DNA of 64,000 nucleotides. Source: Phytopythium helicoides (lineage: Eukaryota; Oomycota; Peronosporomycetes; Pythiales; Pythiaceae). The notes beneath the pieces are model-generated. The model did no database searches, was not told the origin of the DNA, and was given only the letters and a program-made list of their open reading frames with translations. The stretch is taken from the NCBI GenBank assembly GCA_024867545.1, contig JANFNE010000028.1, positions 434,001-498,000 on the forward strand, read 5' to 3'. Every line of letters begins with the position of its first letter. Positions within the stretch are counted from its first letter, which is position 1. The position numbers were made by a program, and so were the translations under genes. Positions 34,376-45,430 of this stretch are shown one piece after another.

Positions 34376-35395
34376 TCACAGCTTGAGGTCGAGCTGATCG
34401 TCCGTCGTTTTGAGCATTTGAATGCAATCAAGGAAGAGGTCGGCGGAGTTGCTGCGCTCACGCCCAGTTCCCATCCTTCCATCGCCCGTTCGAAGCTGCG
34501 CGACCCGCGACTTGTGCTTAACGTCTCCGTGAATAGCCGCAGAAGCTGTTGAGCTGGTGCAGGGGAGCTTTCTGTCGCCAGACAAAATGCCCACAGCCCC
34601 CTTGACGTCATTCCACGCCGACCGATCATTGTGAAGCGAAAGCATCGGAATTTGAGGCGTCTCAGCTGCAAACAGTGGGCTTGGAGGCAGCAAAGATCGG
34701 TAGGATGGAGACACAGCCTGCGTCTTGGCACCGGAATTGTCGTCGAACGGCTGGAATAGCAGGTGTGGAGGCATGGCGAGCGGCGACAGTAGCGACGGAC
34801 TCGGCGACGACGAGGACGACGCTGATGACGACGCGAGTGCCGCGAGGCTGGCGTAGAACGGGTGCGCTCCCCCACAAAGGTCGGCAAGGTCTGGCGATCC
34901 GACCGACATGGGCGAGGCGGCGCTGCTGTCCGCCTTGAGGTGGTGTAAGCGGTTCATCGGCGAGGTGGCGACGGCGAGCGAGGGCAGCGTCCTCGGGGCG
35001 GCCTTGGGTCGTATCTTGCTGTTAGCCGTCCTTGGTCGGTCGTTCTTGTCTCCCCTGGCGGCCTGTCGGCTCCTCCTCCTGTGGGTCGAGTACCAGTGGT
35101 TCTTGATGGCGTTGTCGGTGCGTCCGGGCAGCAGCTTGGCGATCTCTGCCCACTTGTTGCCGAGCGTCCGCTGCGCCGCGAGGATGGCCTGTGTCTCCTC
35201 CGGCCGCCATGGCGCGCGGTCGATGGCCGGGTCGAGGAAGTTGAGCCAGCGCGTGCGGCACTGCTTGGGCGTGCGCGCGGGCAGCAGCGGCGCGATCTTG
35301 GCCCAGCGCTTGGTGCCGTGCGCGCGCACGAACTGCCGGATGACGCGGTCGTCGTCCGCGGTCCACGGCTGGCGCTGCTGGCGCTCGGCGCTCAT
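34376..35395 (-). CDS. R2R3-type MYB DNA-binding protein
   Basis: 339 residues, one exon. The frame is open further upstream, but ATG 35395 ([11 protein letters not shown]) directly precedes the first MYB repeat and was chosen as the start. The R2 repeat runs from [17 protein letters not shown] to [10 protein letters not shown] and the R3 repeat from [13 protein letters not shown] to [12 protein letters not shown]. Both have the regularly spaced tryptophans and the NxxKxHW-type recognition helix. A basic stretch follows ([15 protein letters not shown]). The C-terminal half is Ser/Pro/Ala-rich and of low complexity, as in many transcription regulators. A nuclear, sequence-specific DNA-binding role is inferred; targets are unknown. 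Confidence 0.88.
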   Translation of the reverse strand: MSAERQQRQPWTADDDRVIRQFVRAHGTKRWAKIAPLLPARTPKQCRTRWLNFLDPAIDRAPWRPEETQAILAAQRTLGNKWAEIAKLLPGRTDNAIKNHWYSTHRRRSRQAARGDKNDRPRTANSKIRPKAAPRTLPSLAVATSPMNRLHHLKADSSAASPMSVGSPDLADLCGGAHPFYASLAALASSSASSSSSPSPSLLSPLAMPPHLLFQPFDDNSGAKTQAVSPSYRSLLPPSPLFAAETPQIPMLSLHNDRSAWNDVKGAVGILSGDRKLPCTSSTASAAIHGDVKHKSRVAQLRTGDGRMGTGRERSNSADLFLDCIQMLKTTDDQLDLKL

Positions 35396-36855
35396 GCTCG
35401 GCGCGCGGCGGAATGGGCGATGGAGGATCGCGCAGAGCCCGAACTGGAGCTGCTGGCAGCAGAAAAAATCGAAACGGTCGCGAACGGAGACGAGCGATTG
35501 GCTGAAATGGTGCGCCGCAGCCGTTACATTCAAGCGCCTCTTCACAGTGCGGGGGAAAGACGGGCCGCGCCGAGTTTTGTTGTGGCTTGAAAAGAGTATG
35601 CGGTATAGTGGGGGCGAGTGAGAGTGGGTCCATCCTGGCGGCATACGAATCGCAAGAGAAAAGTGTCAAACCATTTGGTTGGGAGATGCGCCGGCTGGCT
35701 GCCAATCGAATTGCGCGGAAACGTAACGGACGACTTCTTCAACTTACTATCGGCGGTTTTCGTGCGTTCAGCCATACAATTCCACATACAAAAGGCGGCC
35801 GGTGTTCTCGCGATGCCCATCAATCCAACGGCCCCACACGCAGCTCCATAACACAAATGCCGCCGGCGAGACGCAAGGCGGGCCTGTTGTAAAGGAGCTG
35901 GTGACGTCGCTGCCACGCTCGGCGCGACGCCATGGCGCGATTTAAAGATACGCGAAGGCCGTTTGCATTTCTGAGCGTTCTTCACCCATCAAGCAGAAAA
36001 CTGTCATAAGGTTGTTAAACTTTTAATATTATGTTGTGTTGGAAAATTCTGATCTTGATTCAAAATCCTTACATTTAATTTTCCGGTCAAACCTGATCTT
36101 GTCAAATCGTGAAAGGTGACAACATGTTGAAGCGCACGATTACAATCGTTGACGCTCCTCGAGCAGACCCAACGCATGCAGCATGCTGGCTGATCAAGGC
36201 GCAGCCCCACTCGTCCAGCTTCTCCGCTTGTCGCCTCAGAGTGTGTCCGTGATCAGGGTTTGACCTTCTAGCCACACGTTTGCACAGGACTTCAGAGGGG
36301 TTGCCGCGTCGGCTATACAGTGTTGGGTGTTTATCACACGTTCAATGTGGAAGCCTCGAATGCGTGCTCCTCCCCCTGGGAGCCGACGCTTTCGTAGTGT
36401 TCTCCGTTGGTGCCGTTTGAACCCTTCGAAGCGACGATGAATAAACAGGTCCCCGAGGCAATCGACCTCCAGCCGCGCGACACCTCGTGTAGCTTTCAAT
36501 GGCCTTACACTGACCTTGCTGATCTTCCTCATGCTCCGATGGCTCAAGTCACGTTCTGCAAACAGATTGCGCCGCTTCAAGATCTGGTCCGGCCCAGACG
36601 TGTGGGACGGCCCAGACCTGTGGGACGGCCCAGACGCAACACGCACTCGTCCCACAATGAAAGCGTTATATCCGCCTCTACTATATAGCTGATATCCCCA
36701 AATATACCGTTTGTATCGGAATGGAACATTTTGACTGGCGCCGAGTATGCTGCGTTTGGTTGGCTGGCGCCGCGCCTTTGACCTGGCGGCGCGCCGCCGC
36801 GCATGGTGCGTCGCCACTTTCCCCTTGTCGAAGCTCCGCATCCTCTATAAACACC
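35396..36855. other. intergenic region between divergent MYB and RPL12 genes
   Basis: About 1.46 kb. It contains an 18-bp near-perfect tandem repeat at 36591-36636. CTCTATAAA sits at 36843-36851, just before the RPL12 ATG. No other gene is supported. Confidence 0.5.
36591..36636 (+). repeat. 18-bp tandem repeat, 2.5 copies
   Basis: Units of ggcccagac-tgtgggac differing at one base, upstream of RPL12. Short and possibly regulatory; nothing more can be said. Confidence 0.6.
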
Positions 36856-37354
36856 ATGGCCCCCCCTCCTCCCGCTGGCGAAGAAAAGGTCGTCGTGCTG
36901 CGAACGGTGGGTGGCGAGGTCGCCCCTGCTTCGGCGCTCGCCCCCAAGGTCGGCCCGCTCGGTCTGTCGCCCAAGAAGATCGGCGAGGACATCTGCAAGG
37001 CCACGCAGGACTGGAAGGGACTGAACGTCACGGTCAAGCTCACGATCGTCAACCGTCAGGCCACGGTCTCGCTCGTGCCCAGCGCGTCGTCGCTGCTCGT
37101 CAAGGAGCTCAAGGAGCCCCCGCGTGACCGCAAGAAGGTGAAGAACATCAAGCACGACGGCAACCTGTCGCTCGACCAGGTCATCAGCGTCGCCCGCGTC
37201 ATGCGCGAGCGCTCCATGGCCCGCACGCTCTGCGGGCACCGTCAAGGAGATCCTCGGCACGGCCTCCTCGCTCGGCTGCACGGTCAACGGCGAGGCCCCG
37301 ACGGAGATCCAGCGCCTCATCACCGAGGGCGAGATCGAGATCCCCGAGAAGTAA
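36856..37354 (+). CDS. RPL12: 60S ribosomal protein L12 (uL11), one-base shift near 37231
   Basis: The start is ATG 36856 ([11 protein letters not shown]). The product is 165 residues once one base is ignored. L11/L12 signatures: [49 protein letters not shown], then [13 protein letters not shown] and [14 protein letters not shown]. At CTC-T-GCG near 37231 one extra T moves the frame; the following frame reads [20 protein letters not shown] and ends EIEIPEK at TAA 37352-37354, which is the proper end of the family. The protein builds the stalk base where elongation factors bind. A broken essential ribosomal gene is unlikely, so a sequence error or another intact copy is inferred. Confidence 0.88.
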
Positions 37355-37640
37355 GCGCTGTCTTTCTCTCTTGACAAGACGCGCGCGTTTCTGCAAGGCT
37401 TTCACCTCCCAATCTGGACAACATGACCAATCAAGGCTGATCCTTGGATGAGCGGAACTTCAATGGTGTTCGGCGTTCGCGTTTCGTCTGCTGCGGTGGG
37501 GGTCTTCACGCTCGTGGCTATCCCTGTACAGGTGCGAGGACGGACGCCGGCTCAGAAAAAGGTACGTGGTGTGTGTATGCGGATGTGTTTGTTTATGTTG
37601 CATGTCAATCTGCATTTTCCCCCCACGAGCCTCGCATTGC

Positions 37641-38310
37641 GCCGATGAGAGATCACAACAAACTTTAATATACCCTGATGCGGTGGATGCCGCATTGATG
37701 ACAACCTTTATGTTGAGGCGATCAACATGCGAGGCTGTGGGGGCCGATTGCACATTGTATATTCTGCATCACACCTTTGTTTCTTGCGTTTGGATGCCAA
37801 TGATTATCAAAAATGTTTTAATTAAACTCCGCATGCGGCCTTGTGCTGTGCTGAGGACAAACTCTCGTTGAGGCGTCACTATCCATGATGTTCATGCATT
37901 TTTGCGTCTTGTATGTCACTTTATGTATCCATGCGGGTCATTGAAAATATACGTTTTCAAACTCTTCGGCAGAGCGGATTGTTCCGTATCTGCATGTGAG
38001 CATGGTGAAGCCTATGATCATCAAAAATGTTTTGATTAAACTCTGCACGCGGCTTTGGTTGTGATGAGGAGAAACTCTTGTTGAGGCGTCCAATATCACC
38101 TCGTGGCCACTTTCTCACCTCGTATTGCATGACATTCGTTTCGATCGTTGTTGCAGGCAGGTCCGCGTTGACAAATATTCCTGGATCCTTGACCTGTAGC
38201 ATGAGTAAAGATTGATGTTTCGTGATGCCGATGGAAGATCAGCAAACTCTAATACGCCCTGCGCACGAGCGCTGATGACAACCAACGCGATGAGGCAACT
38301 ACTATCGATA
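37641..38310 (+). repeat. four degenerate tandem-like repeat units downstream of RPL12
   Basis: Related blocks start near 37641, 37795, 38010 and 38217. Each has a gatgatyatcaa/agatcaca-type beginning, an AA(A)CTYTAATA/AATTAAACT core, a GATGACAACC-like segment and a TTGAGGCG/ATGAGGCA end. The second and third are most alike (atcaaaaatgtttt, attaaactc, cgttgaggcgtc). No coding potential is seen in the 37355-38504 interval otherwise. Confidence 0.5.
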
Positions 38311-38504
38311 ACAGAAGCCCTTCACCGCCCACGCTTCTCAATCCAATCAACAGCTTGTTACTACACTTTCGAAGGAAAGAACTTAGACCATAGCATTTGT
38401 AAGTCTATCAGACCGAAAAGCTAGACATCTCCACAATGAATCTTCATTCCAATACCCTTTTGCCACTTTTGTCATGATGCAGCTGTGGATCCACCCCCAC
38501 GCGT

Positions 38505-40392
38505 CTATCCGAAAATAATGGAGCTCGCGCCGGCGCCGTGCTGCTTCTTCTTGGCCGCTACAGGAGGCACTCCCTGGCTGCTGCGCTTGTTGGGCGCCTC
38601 GACGTACCCCGAGGTGGCGATGCCCTCGGTGTCGGTAATTCCTTGCGCCTGAAGGTTGGCACGGATCGCCTCCACGTTGCCGGCAGCGATGCCAAGGTCG
38701 TTCTTGACCTCCTCAACCGTCTGATGCCCGTCCGCGTGGGTCACGAGCACGCGGCGGCACGTCGAGTTGGCAGACCAACCCTCGCCACCACTGATGTGCC
38801 ACGCGTTGCGGATCATGAGCTCAAAGTAGTCGTCGTCGTCAATCGACGCGCTGATGTTGGTGTAGTACCGGAGGAATTCGTTCGGGTGCACCTTGCCATC
38901 TTTCTCACCACCGTCAAACGTGTCGAGGAACTCACGGAGTACATCGTCCGCAGTCTTGTATCCCGCAAGAACATCGGGGTGCTGGTCCGCAGTGTACTTG
39001 CCGCGGAGGTCGTTCAGCTCAATGACATTGTTGCCGTCCGCGTCCAGCATCTTGAACGCCAACAGAACAAGCTGGGTGCGACGCTCGTTCAGTTCGCCCT
39101 GCAGTAACGACGCGAAGAGTCAGTCAAAAGATTCGAAAGATCGCCACCACATCAGTTCGTACGCGAATGGCGACAAGGAACTCGTCGAAGTCGATGGAGC
39201 CTGAGTTGTCCGTGTCGATGAAGCGGAAGAGCTCCTCAACGTCCTATGAGGAAAAACCTTCGCTTAACATGCATTCACAGCTGTGGCATCTCGCATTGAA
39301 CACTTACCTCCTTCGTCAAGTCCAGCGCGTGCTCCTTGATAGCCTTGGAGAACTCTTCCAGGCTCAGCTGGCGGTTTCCATCGTCGTCGATGATGCGGAA
39401 CTTGCGACCGATTCCAGCGATACCCCTGAAGCCGCAGAGGGCACCCAGCACAAGCAATGACAAACACACACGCCATTAGAATCATGCAAATTGGGCCTGC
39501 CTCGTGTTTGGGAATAGCGCGCACTAGCGCGAGAGGAGAGCCGCGCTCCGCTCATGGGCGAATGATGGCCAAGCACATTTACCTGGCACCATGCTGGTAC
39601 AGCGAGTCGCGAAGCTTGTCGACCGAGTGAATCACACCTTTCGGCGCACCGAGCAGTCGGCGCCGGAAGCACGTTGCCGCGGCTGATGTCAATGTGCTTG
39701 GTGACGCCATGGCCCTCGGCCTGCGTCGCGATGGGGCCAACGAAGCCTCCGAGCTGCGCGAGTCCCGCGATCGATTCGGCAAAGTCGGCGCCCCAGCCGC
39801 CCTTGGCTTTGACGGAGGCGACGCGCGGCTCGCCGATGAAGACGGCACGCACCACGGGCTTGACGTTCTTGACGCTAATGTCAATGAAGGACTGCGTGAT
39901 CGCGGACGCGAGCACCTGGAAGAGCGGGTCGAGCGCGTTGAGGAACCCGAAGCAGATGACCGCGTCGAACCCACCGTACTGCGCGAGCTTGTTGGCCGCG
40001 TAGGGCAGCTCGTCCAGCGTCGAGACCGTGAACGTCTCGGACGTCACGCCCGCCGTCTGCTGCAGCTTGTCCCAGCAGTTCTGGAGCATGAGGTCCACCA
40101 CCTCGGCGTCGCTCTTGGTCTTCACCAGCGCCACGCGGATGGTTCCAGGCGCGGCCGCGGCCGCCGCGGGAGCCGCAGCCGCCACGGGAGCCGCCACGGG
40201 CGCCGGGGGAGGCGCCGACGCGCGCGGAGAGCTCATGGTCACGTCCTCGACGCGCTTCTTGGCTGGCGCCGCGCGGCTCGCGGGCGCGTCGTCGCCGCCG
40301 AAGCTCCAGCTGGAGCCGCCGCCGGGCGGCGCGTGCACGCGCGTGGTGGGCCGCTTGAGCTCGCCGAAGTCGGCGCTCGTGAGCGTCGACAT
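38505..40392 (-). CDS. lumazine-synthase-like domain fused to a calcyphosin-like EF-hand protein
   Basis: Exons 40392..39583, 39425..39308, 39243..39163, 39098..38505, with introns of 157, 64 and 64 nt; about 533 residues. A Pro/Ala-rich N-terminus (about 1-85) precedes a domain resembling 6,7-dimethyl-8-ribityllumazine synthase: IRVALVKTKSDAEVVD, GGFDAVICFGFLNALDPLFQ and VRAVFIGEPRVASVKAKGG. After APKGVIHSVDKLR come four EF-hands: IIDDDGNRQLSLEEF, FIDTDNSGSIDFDEF, MLDADGNNVIELNDL and TFDGGEKDGKVHPNEF. At least the first two have full calcium-ligand sets. A +1 shift lies at about 39650-39668, between GNVLPAP and LLGAPKG. Whether the first domain keeps riboflavin activity is uncertain; a calcium-sensing scaffold is more likely. 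Confidence 0.75.
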
Positions 40393-41857
40393 CCTGCTGG
40401 TCTCGCGTTGCTCGGGTCGATGAGGGGGCGAAAGATTCGCTTCCCGCCCGCTCGGAGCTGTGCCGGAAGCGCGGTACAAGATGTACCCATATATTTTCTG
40501 CCAATCAAGAGAAGACAGATGACACCCTCGACGCTACGATTGGTCCACACGTTCCTGCACGCTGATTGGTGCGCGCGGTCCCCCACGGCGCACACAGATT
40601 GGCGCGTGCTGCCGTTTGTGACCCACTTTGAGTGGTGCATGTTGTAGACGCCTGGAACGAGTTGCACCTGCATTCGACTCGCGTCGACTGCTTGCATTAA
40701 TTGCGCGTTAATCTCACCGCTCGTGAGCTCTCACCAGTGCTGTAAATGGCACACGCGGTCGGTGCGTCGTGGATCTCCTCCGGCCGTTTGACATCAAGTA
40801 CGTAGCCCCAAAACAGCAGTTGCCAAACGATGGGAGTTGAGTTTTGCTGGCGGGTGCTTCCTCGATCCTTCACGCCGCAGTTTAACACGAGCAGCAGGAT
40901 CCTGGTGGCACTGGAAAATCTACTGCGGCGCAGCTCTCAGCGGCTGTTTACTCTTGTTGTCTCCGTCAAACACAGCACGGTGGATACCGTGTCCATCGTG
41001 GCGACGCGGTTTGCAGTGCCAGCCCCACGATCCTGTGCCTTGCCGATCACCTCCAACCTCTTCGAGCGTCGTCACGATCGCGGGCTCCGTCCGGTTTAAC
41101 GCCGCCGTGACAGTCTGCGCGTTAGCCAGGATCGCTCGAGAGCCACGTAGAGACTCAGAGCTCACGTGGGACTCCGGTGATACGTCCGCGGCAACAACGC
41201 GTTGCAGTGCAACGACAGTGCTGTCCAACGCACGCCTCACACGGGTTGCAAGCTGGCCTCTACGCCCGCCTCGCGAAAACGCAGCGCCATATCATGAACC
41301 CCCGCATCCGATGCTTCAAGAGCTAGCAGGATCACCGCAACGCTCGTGTGTCACCAATCGCCTGCCGGTGGTCCACTGCGTGCGAGCCTGGCTCAATGGA
41401 GATTCGCCCAGATTCCCACAGAGTTGCATCCAAGTCGTGCGAAGGTCTCCCGAGCGCAGTCACACGCGGCTCTGCCCGCAAGGCAACCACGTGGTGACCC
41501 GAAGATGAACAGCCATGCTGGGCATAGAACCGCGCCCTCGATAGTCACTTTTGTCCCTGCACCTATCCATCTCCAAGTATGTAATATCGCAGTTCTCTTA
41601 ACTTATAATATTAACAAATGCGACAACATATTTGATGGATACAACATATATAACAGGTCCCGCATTGCTCCCCCCACGACACCTACGCGGGCTCATGCGA
41701 GCCGACTCTTTTTTCCCGAGCGATGCGGAGCTGCGCGCGCTCGCATTCCGCCACTCTCCCGCCCGCGCGCACGTCGATCAGGAGCGCAGCGCCGACCATT
41801 CGCGCCGAGCCGGAGCTCCGCCACCGACGTAGAGGAGCCGCCGCACCAGCCGACCCG
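40393..41857. other. intergenic region, no gene supported
   Basis: About 1.46 kb between divergent genes. ORFs up to about 220 codons occur but show no motif or family resemblance. An AT-rich stretch at 41580-41660 (ttaacttataatattaac) could serve the ZIP gene. Confidence 0.4.
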
Positions 41858-42894
41858 ATGGCGACCGCCGAGTCGCTTCTGCCGCGCACGTCCCCCAAGC
41901 TGGTGCCGGCCTGACGCGCCAGAAGCCAACAGCGCGCCCCTGAGCGACGTCGTGAGCGTCGACAACGACGCCAAGAAGGAGATGGCGGCGGTGTCCAGCA
42001 AGGCGGCGGCCCCCATCGCCGAGAACAACACGGCGCGCAAGGTCGCGTATGCCATGGCGGCGCTGCTGGTGCTCGTGACGCTCCACTCGATCCCACATCA
42101 CCACCACCGGTCGTCCAAGAGCGCGCACTACGTCTGGTGGTGCGGCTGGCTCACGGCCGTGGCCACGGGCATTGGCGCGCTGCCCTTCTACTGGATCCGC
42201 GACGTCAACAAGTTCTGGCTCGGCATCTGCAACGGCCTCGCCGCCGGCATGATGATCGCCGCCACAGGATGCCTCTTCTACGAGGCATGGTTCCTGCCAC
42301 AGCACTTCGACTACCAAGTCTCGGTCGGCTACCGACTCTTCCTCGGAATCCTGCTCGGCGTGCTCTTCATCAAGTTCACCAAGGTCTGGCTCGAGGACTA
42401 CGAGGACGTCAAGGTGTGTGGGCTTGAGGGCATGGACGCGCGCAAGGCGCTGCTCATCATGGCCGTCATGACGCTGCACTCCATCTCGGAGGGCATCGGT
42501 GTCGGTGTCTCGTTCGGCGGCGAGGGCGGCATTCGCCGCGGCCACATTGTGACCATGACTATGGCCATCCACAACATCCCCGAGGGCGTCGCCATCAGCC
42601 TCGCGCTCGTGCCGCGCGGTATGAGCGTCTTCTTTGCCTGTGCTCTGGTGCATCTTCTCGAGTATCCCGCAGCCCATCTTTGCCGTGCCGTCATTCATGT
42701 TCGTCGAGCAGTGGCTCCCGATTCTGCCTGCTGGACTGGGTTTTGCAGGTGGCGCCATGGCGTACGTCGCCATGTTTGAGCTCTTGCCCGAGTCGTTCGA
42801 AGACACCAAGTCGGTCGTGACAACTGGAATGGCCACGTCGCTCGCTTTTATGGTCTTCCTCACCATCCAGCTCGTCCTTAGCGGCTCGCTGTGA
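41858..42894 (+). CDS. ZIP-family divalent metal transporter
   Basis: The start is ATG 41858 (MATAESLLPRTSPKLVP). Eight or so hydrophobic segments, with a His-rich stretch (HSIPHHHHRSSK) in the first loop. The metal-binding helices read LHSISEGIGVGVSF and IHNIPEGVAISLAL, the paired H-x-x-x-E-G signature of ZIP proteins of the GufA/ZupT/ZTP29 kind. The family moves Zn2+ or Fe2+ into the cytosol. Two +1 shifts interrupt the frame: near 41905-41914 (KLVP to DAPEANSAPL) and near 42645-42652 (FFACAL to CIFSSIPQPIFAVPSF). With both corrected the protein is complete, about 345 residues, ending QLVLSGSL. Translation from ATG 41983 would avoid the first shift. Confidence 0.8.
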
Positions 42895-43146
42895 GTTAGA
42901 GGTGCAGGAATCGTCTGTGTCATTATGTGGCCGTGCGTGCCTTCAGGCGTTTGATAAAGACAACAAACATCGACCATTTTTTATTTATATCGAGCCGCTT
43001 CAACCAGACGCGAACAGCTCGTGCCAGAGTGGACGGCGTCCACAAGGCGTCGTTTACTGTTGGTGCTCTAAAGATCGCGACTGTTGCCCGTCAAGATCGC
43101 GATCATTTTGGGATTCACGTGCTCGGGATCACTGCCGTCCAAAAAG

Positions 43147-43494
43147 ATGCTGCTACGGGCGCCATCCGTGCTTCGTGTAGCATGCGTTGCCTTCATCCTG
43201 CTTGCGTTCGTCAACTGCAGTGTCGTGGCTATGGAGCCCAACCTTCGTTCAGATGTGAGAGTATCATAATTGCAAGATGCACTATGCGGACTTGCTCATG
43301 TCGTTGCCATACAGGTTGATGGGGAGGAGACCAGAAACCTGGTTGTCAAGAAGTACGCCGTTGTCGAACCCGTGGTTCTCGAATCTAATCGCCGTAGAAC
43401 CGACGGTGCGGTGGTCCTCGCGGGATACGCGCAAGTGAAAGGCACCGGCTACCAATCATTTGGGGCAGCCAAGGCGAAGGGCAGCAACACCTGA
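43147..43494 (+). CDS. small secreted protein, effector-like (RXLR-like but degenerate)
   Basis: Two exons, 43147..43254 and 43315..43494, with a 60-nt intron (GTGAGA...ACAG); 95 residues. The first 28 residues form a clear signal peptide with a long hydrophobic core (VACVAFILLAFVNCSVVA). The mature protein starts near MEPNLRSDVDGEETRNL. It has an RXLR-like position, but the exact motif is absent; the acidic GEETR could stand for a dEER motif. The rest is short, basic and Gly-rich, without cysteines. Oomycetes export many such proteins, so an effector or other secreted role is inferred, not shown. It stands alone between the ZIP gene and a poly-G run. Confidence 0.55.
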
Positions 43495-43574
43495 TCAAGT
43501 TGGGACTGCAAACGACAAATGCGAAAGACACGACGAGGATTTTGTACACGATCTCAATGGGATTCATTTCTTCA

Positions 43575-43597
43575 GGGGGGGGGGGGGGGGGGGGGGG
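43575..43597 (+). repeat. 23-nt poly-G run
   Basis: An uninterrupted run of 23 G in non-coding DNA between the secreted-protein gene and AFG1. The length is likely variable and hard to sequence. It could form a G-quadruplex. Confidence 0.9.
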
Positions 43598-43771
43598 CGG
43601 TTAGATGGCACTTGCACTTATCTTCATGACATGGCTACTGCCTCAGCACGCTTTTCACTTTCGGTAGTCTCCGCTCCCGACTCAAAATTTTGAGACTCGT
43701 CAGCTGCACGCTCAGTCTCGTGAAAAGACTGAGAAGCTTTTCCAGACGCATGCTCTGATAGCAGCAGATGC

Positions 43772-45430
43772 TCATGAGGCTCCGAGTGGAATGCCTTTCG
43801 CGCCTTCCGATCCGCGAGCCTCGCTATGAGCCTCCAGATACGCCTCACTTCCCATCTCTAGAAGACGCGAGACCGTACGGTCGAACGCAAAGAGCTCGTC
43901 AATATGACCTTTTGCGCTTGGGTCTACTTGGTACAGAGATTCCGCCGGGGCTGCAGCCAGACAGTGCAACTATGACAAAGAGGATCTCGTCAGTTCTGGA
44001 ACCAGCGAATGGCAGCAATTCAGTGTGAAATCACATACCCGCACGCCCTTGTCGTACATGCAGTCAACGAAAGTGATGAAACGACGCATCTAAAGTTATC
44101 AGACACGTTCTATGGTTAGCACAGCTTTGGATTGGACGACAAAGCGAATCACCACAAATCGTACCGTGTTGATCCGATGGAAACTGAGGGTGGGGATGTC
44201 GCGAACAAAGACAACAGGGAACGCCTCTGCAATGACGAGGTAGTCGGCAGCACCAAGCGGCTTGTCACAAAGTTCTTCGAAGCTGAATTGGCAGACCCCA
44301 GCGCGGACAGCCGCCTGTGGCACATGCACCTGACGCCCCTGAGTAGAAAGGAACGTCTCCCCAAGCTTCTCCCCTTTGCAGTACTTTAGGAACTCATAGT
44401 TGAAGATCGCTCGCTGGCGATCGTCAATGGGGTGGTTGTACACGTTCTCGGCGTGAACGGCACCCTGAGCGCATCCAACAGCAAGTTAGTTGTTTGCTAC
44501 CATTGGCAATATCAAACTCAAAGCAGCGCCTCACCTTGAGCACACGGTAGTCAGTTACTGAATCCTCGAGAGAGACCACCTCGCAACGTTCACTCAGAAG
44601 GTGGATGAAGGGCACGAAGAGCTCGCGCTGGAGGCCGTTCTTGTAGAGTTCGATTGGCGGGCGGTTTGAAGTCGCCACCATGACGAACCCTCGCTCCAGA
44701 AGCGCCGAAAAGAGTCGCCGCAAAATCAGCGCGTCGGCGACATCCGTCACCTGGAACTCGTCGAAGCACAGGAGCCAGCTGTTCGCGAGCAGCTCGTCGG
44801 CAATGAGCGGGATCGGGTCCTCGCGGTTCCCGCGCTTGCGCAGCTCGTGCATCTGCTTGTGGATGTCCAGCATGAACTTGTGGAAGTGCACGCGCAGCTT
44901 GCGCTCGACAGGCACCGAGTCAAAGAACATGTCCATCACATACGTCTGCACAACAGCCAGCACCATCAGGTTCGATCCGTTTGCCACCCAGCAATCAGCA
45001 GTTCAGCAACTCATGTACCTTTCCGCACCCAACGCCGCCGTGAAAGTAGAGGCCTCTAGGCGCGCCAGTGTCGATGGGCTTGGCTGGCTCGGCCTTCTCC
45101 TCCTCATCTTCTCCAGTGAGCCGCTGCCACCAGGACTTGGTCGCCGCGGGCTTGGGTGCCGCCTTCTTGCGCGCCTCGACGCTCGGCGGCCCGCCGTATC
45201 GCAGCAGCTGGTCGTACAGCACGTCCAGGTGGTGCACAGGCGCGCGCCTGCACCGGGTCGTACGTGATGAGCCCGTCGTCCACGCGCCGCTTGTACTCGT
45301 CGTGCAGCGCGCCGCCGCCGTCCGCGAGCGTCGAGTTGTGTCGAGCGAGCAGCGCCGCGCCCGTCGCGGGCCGCGCGGTCTTCCCCAGCTGCGCGTGGAG
45401 AGCGCGAGAGGCGGCGGCTCGCAGCGCCAT
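43772..45430 (-). CDS. AFG1: AFG1/LACE1-type mitochondrial ATPase
   Basis: Five exons: 45430..45019, 44945..44535, 44464..44165, 44089..44039, 43969..43772 (about 456 residues). The N-terminus [21 protein letters not shown] is a typical mitochondrial presequence. Walker A is GGVGCGKT, with intron 1 between its Lys and Thr; Walker B is [11 protein letters not shown]. After these come [24 protein letters not shown], then VNYHPID-like [15 protein letters not shown] and [17 protein letters not shown], all AFG1-family blocks. The family helps degrade or assemble inner-membrane proteins such as respiratory complex IV subunits. One extra base at about 45236-45241 separates DPVQARA from [11 protein letters not shown]; otherwise complete. 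Confidence 0.87.

Noticed and set aside
41346..41857. Upstream extension of the ZIP frame by about 170 codons
   Set aside because: Extension is Arg/Pro/Ser-rich without similarity to transporters. The ATG at 41858 gives a sensible N-terminus.
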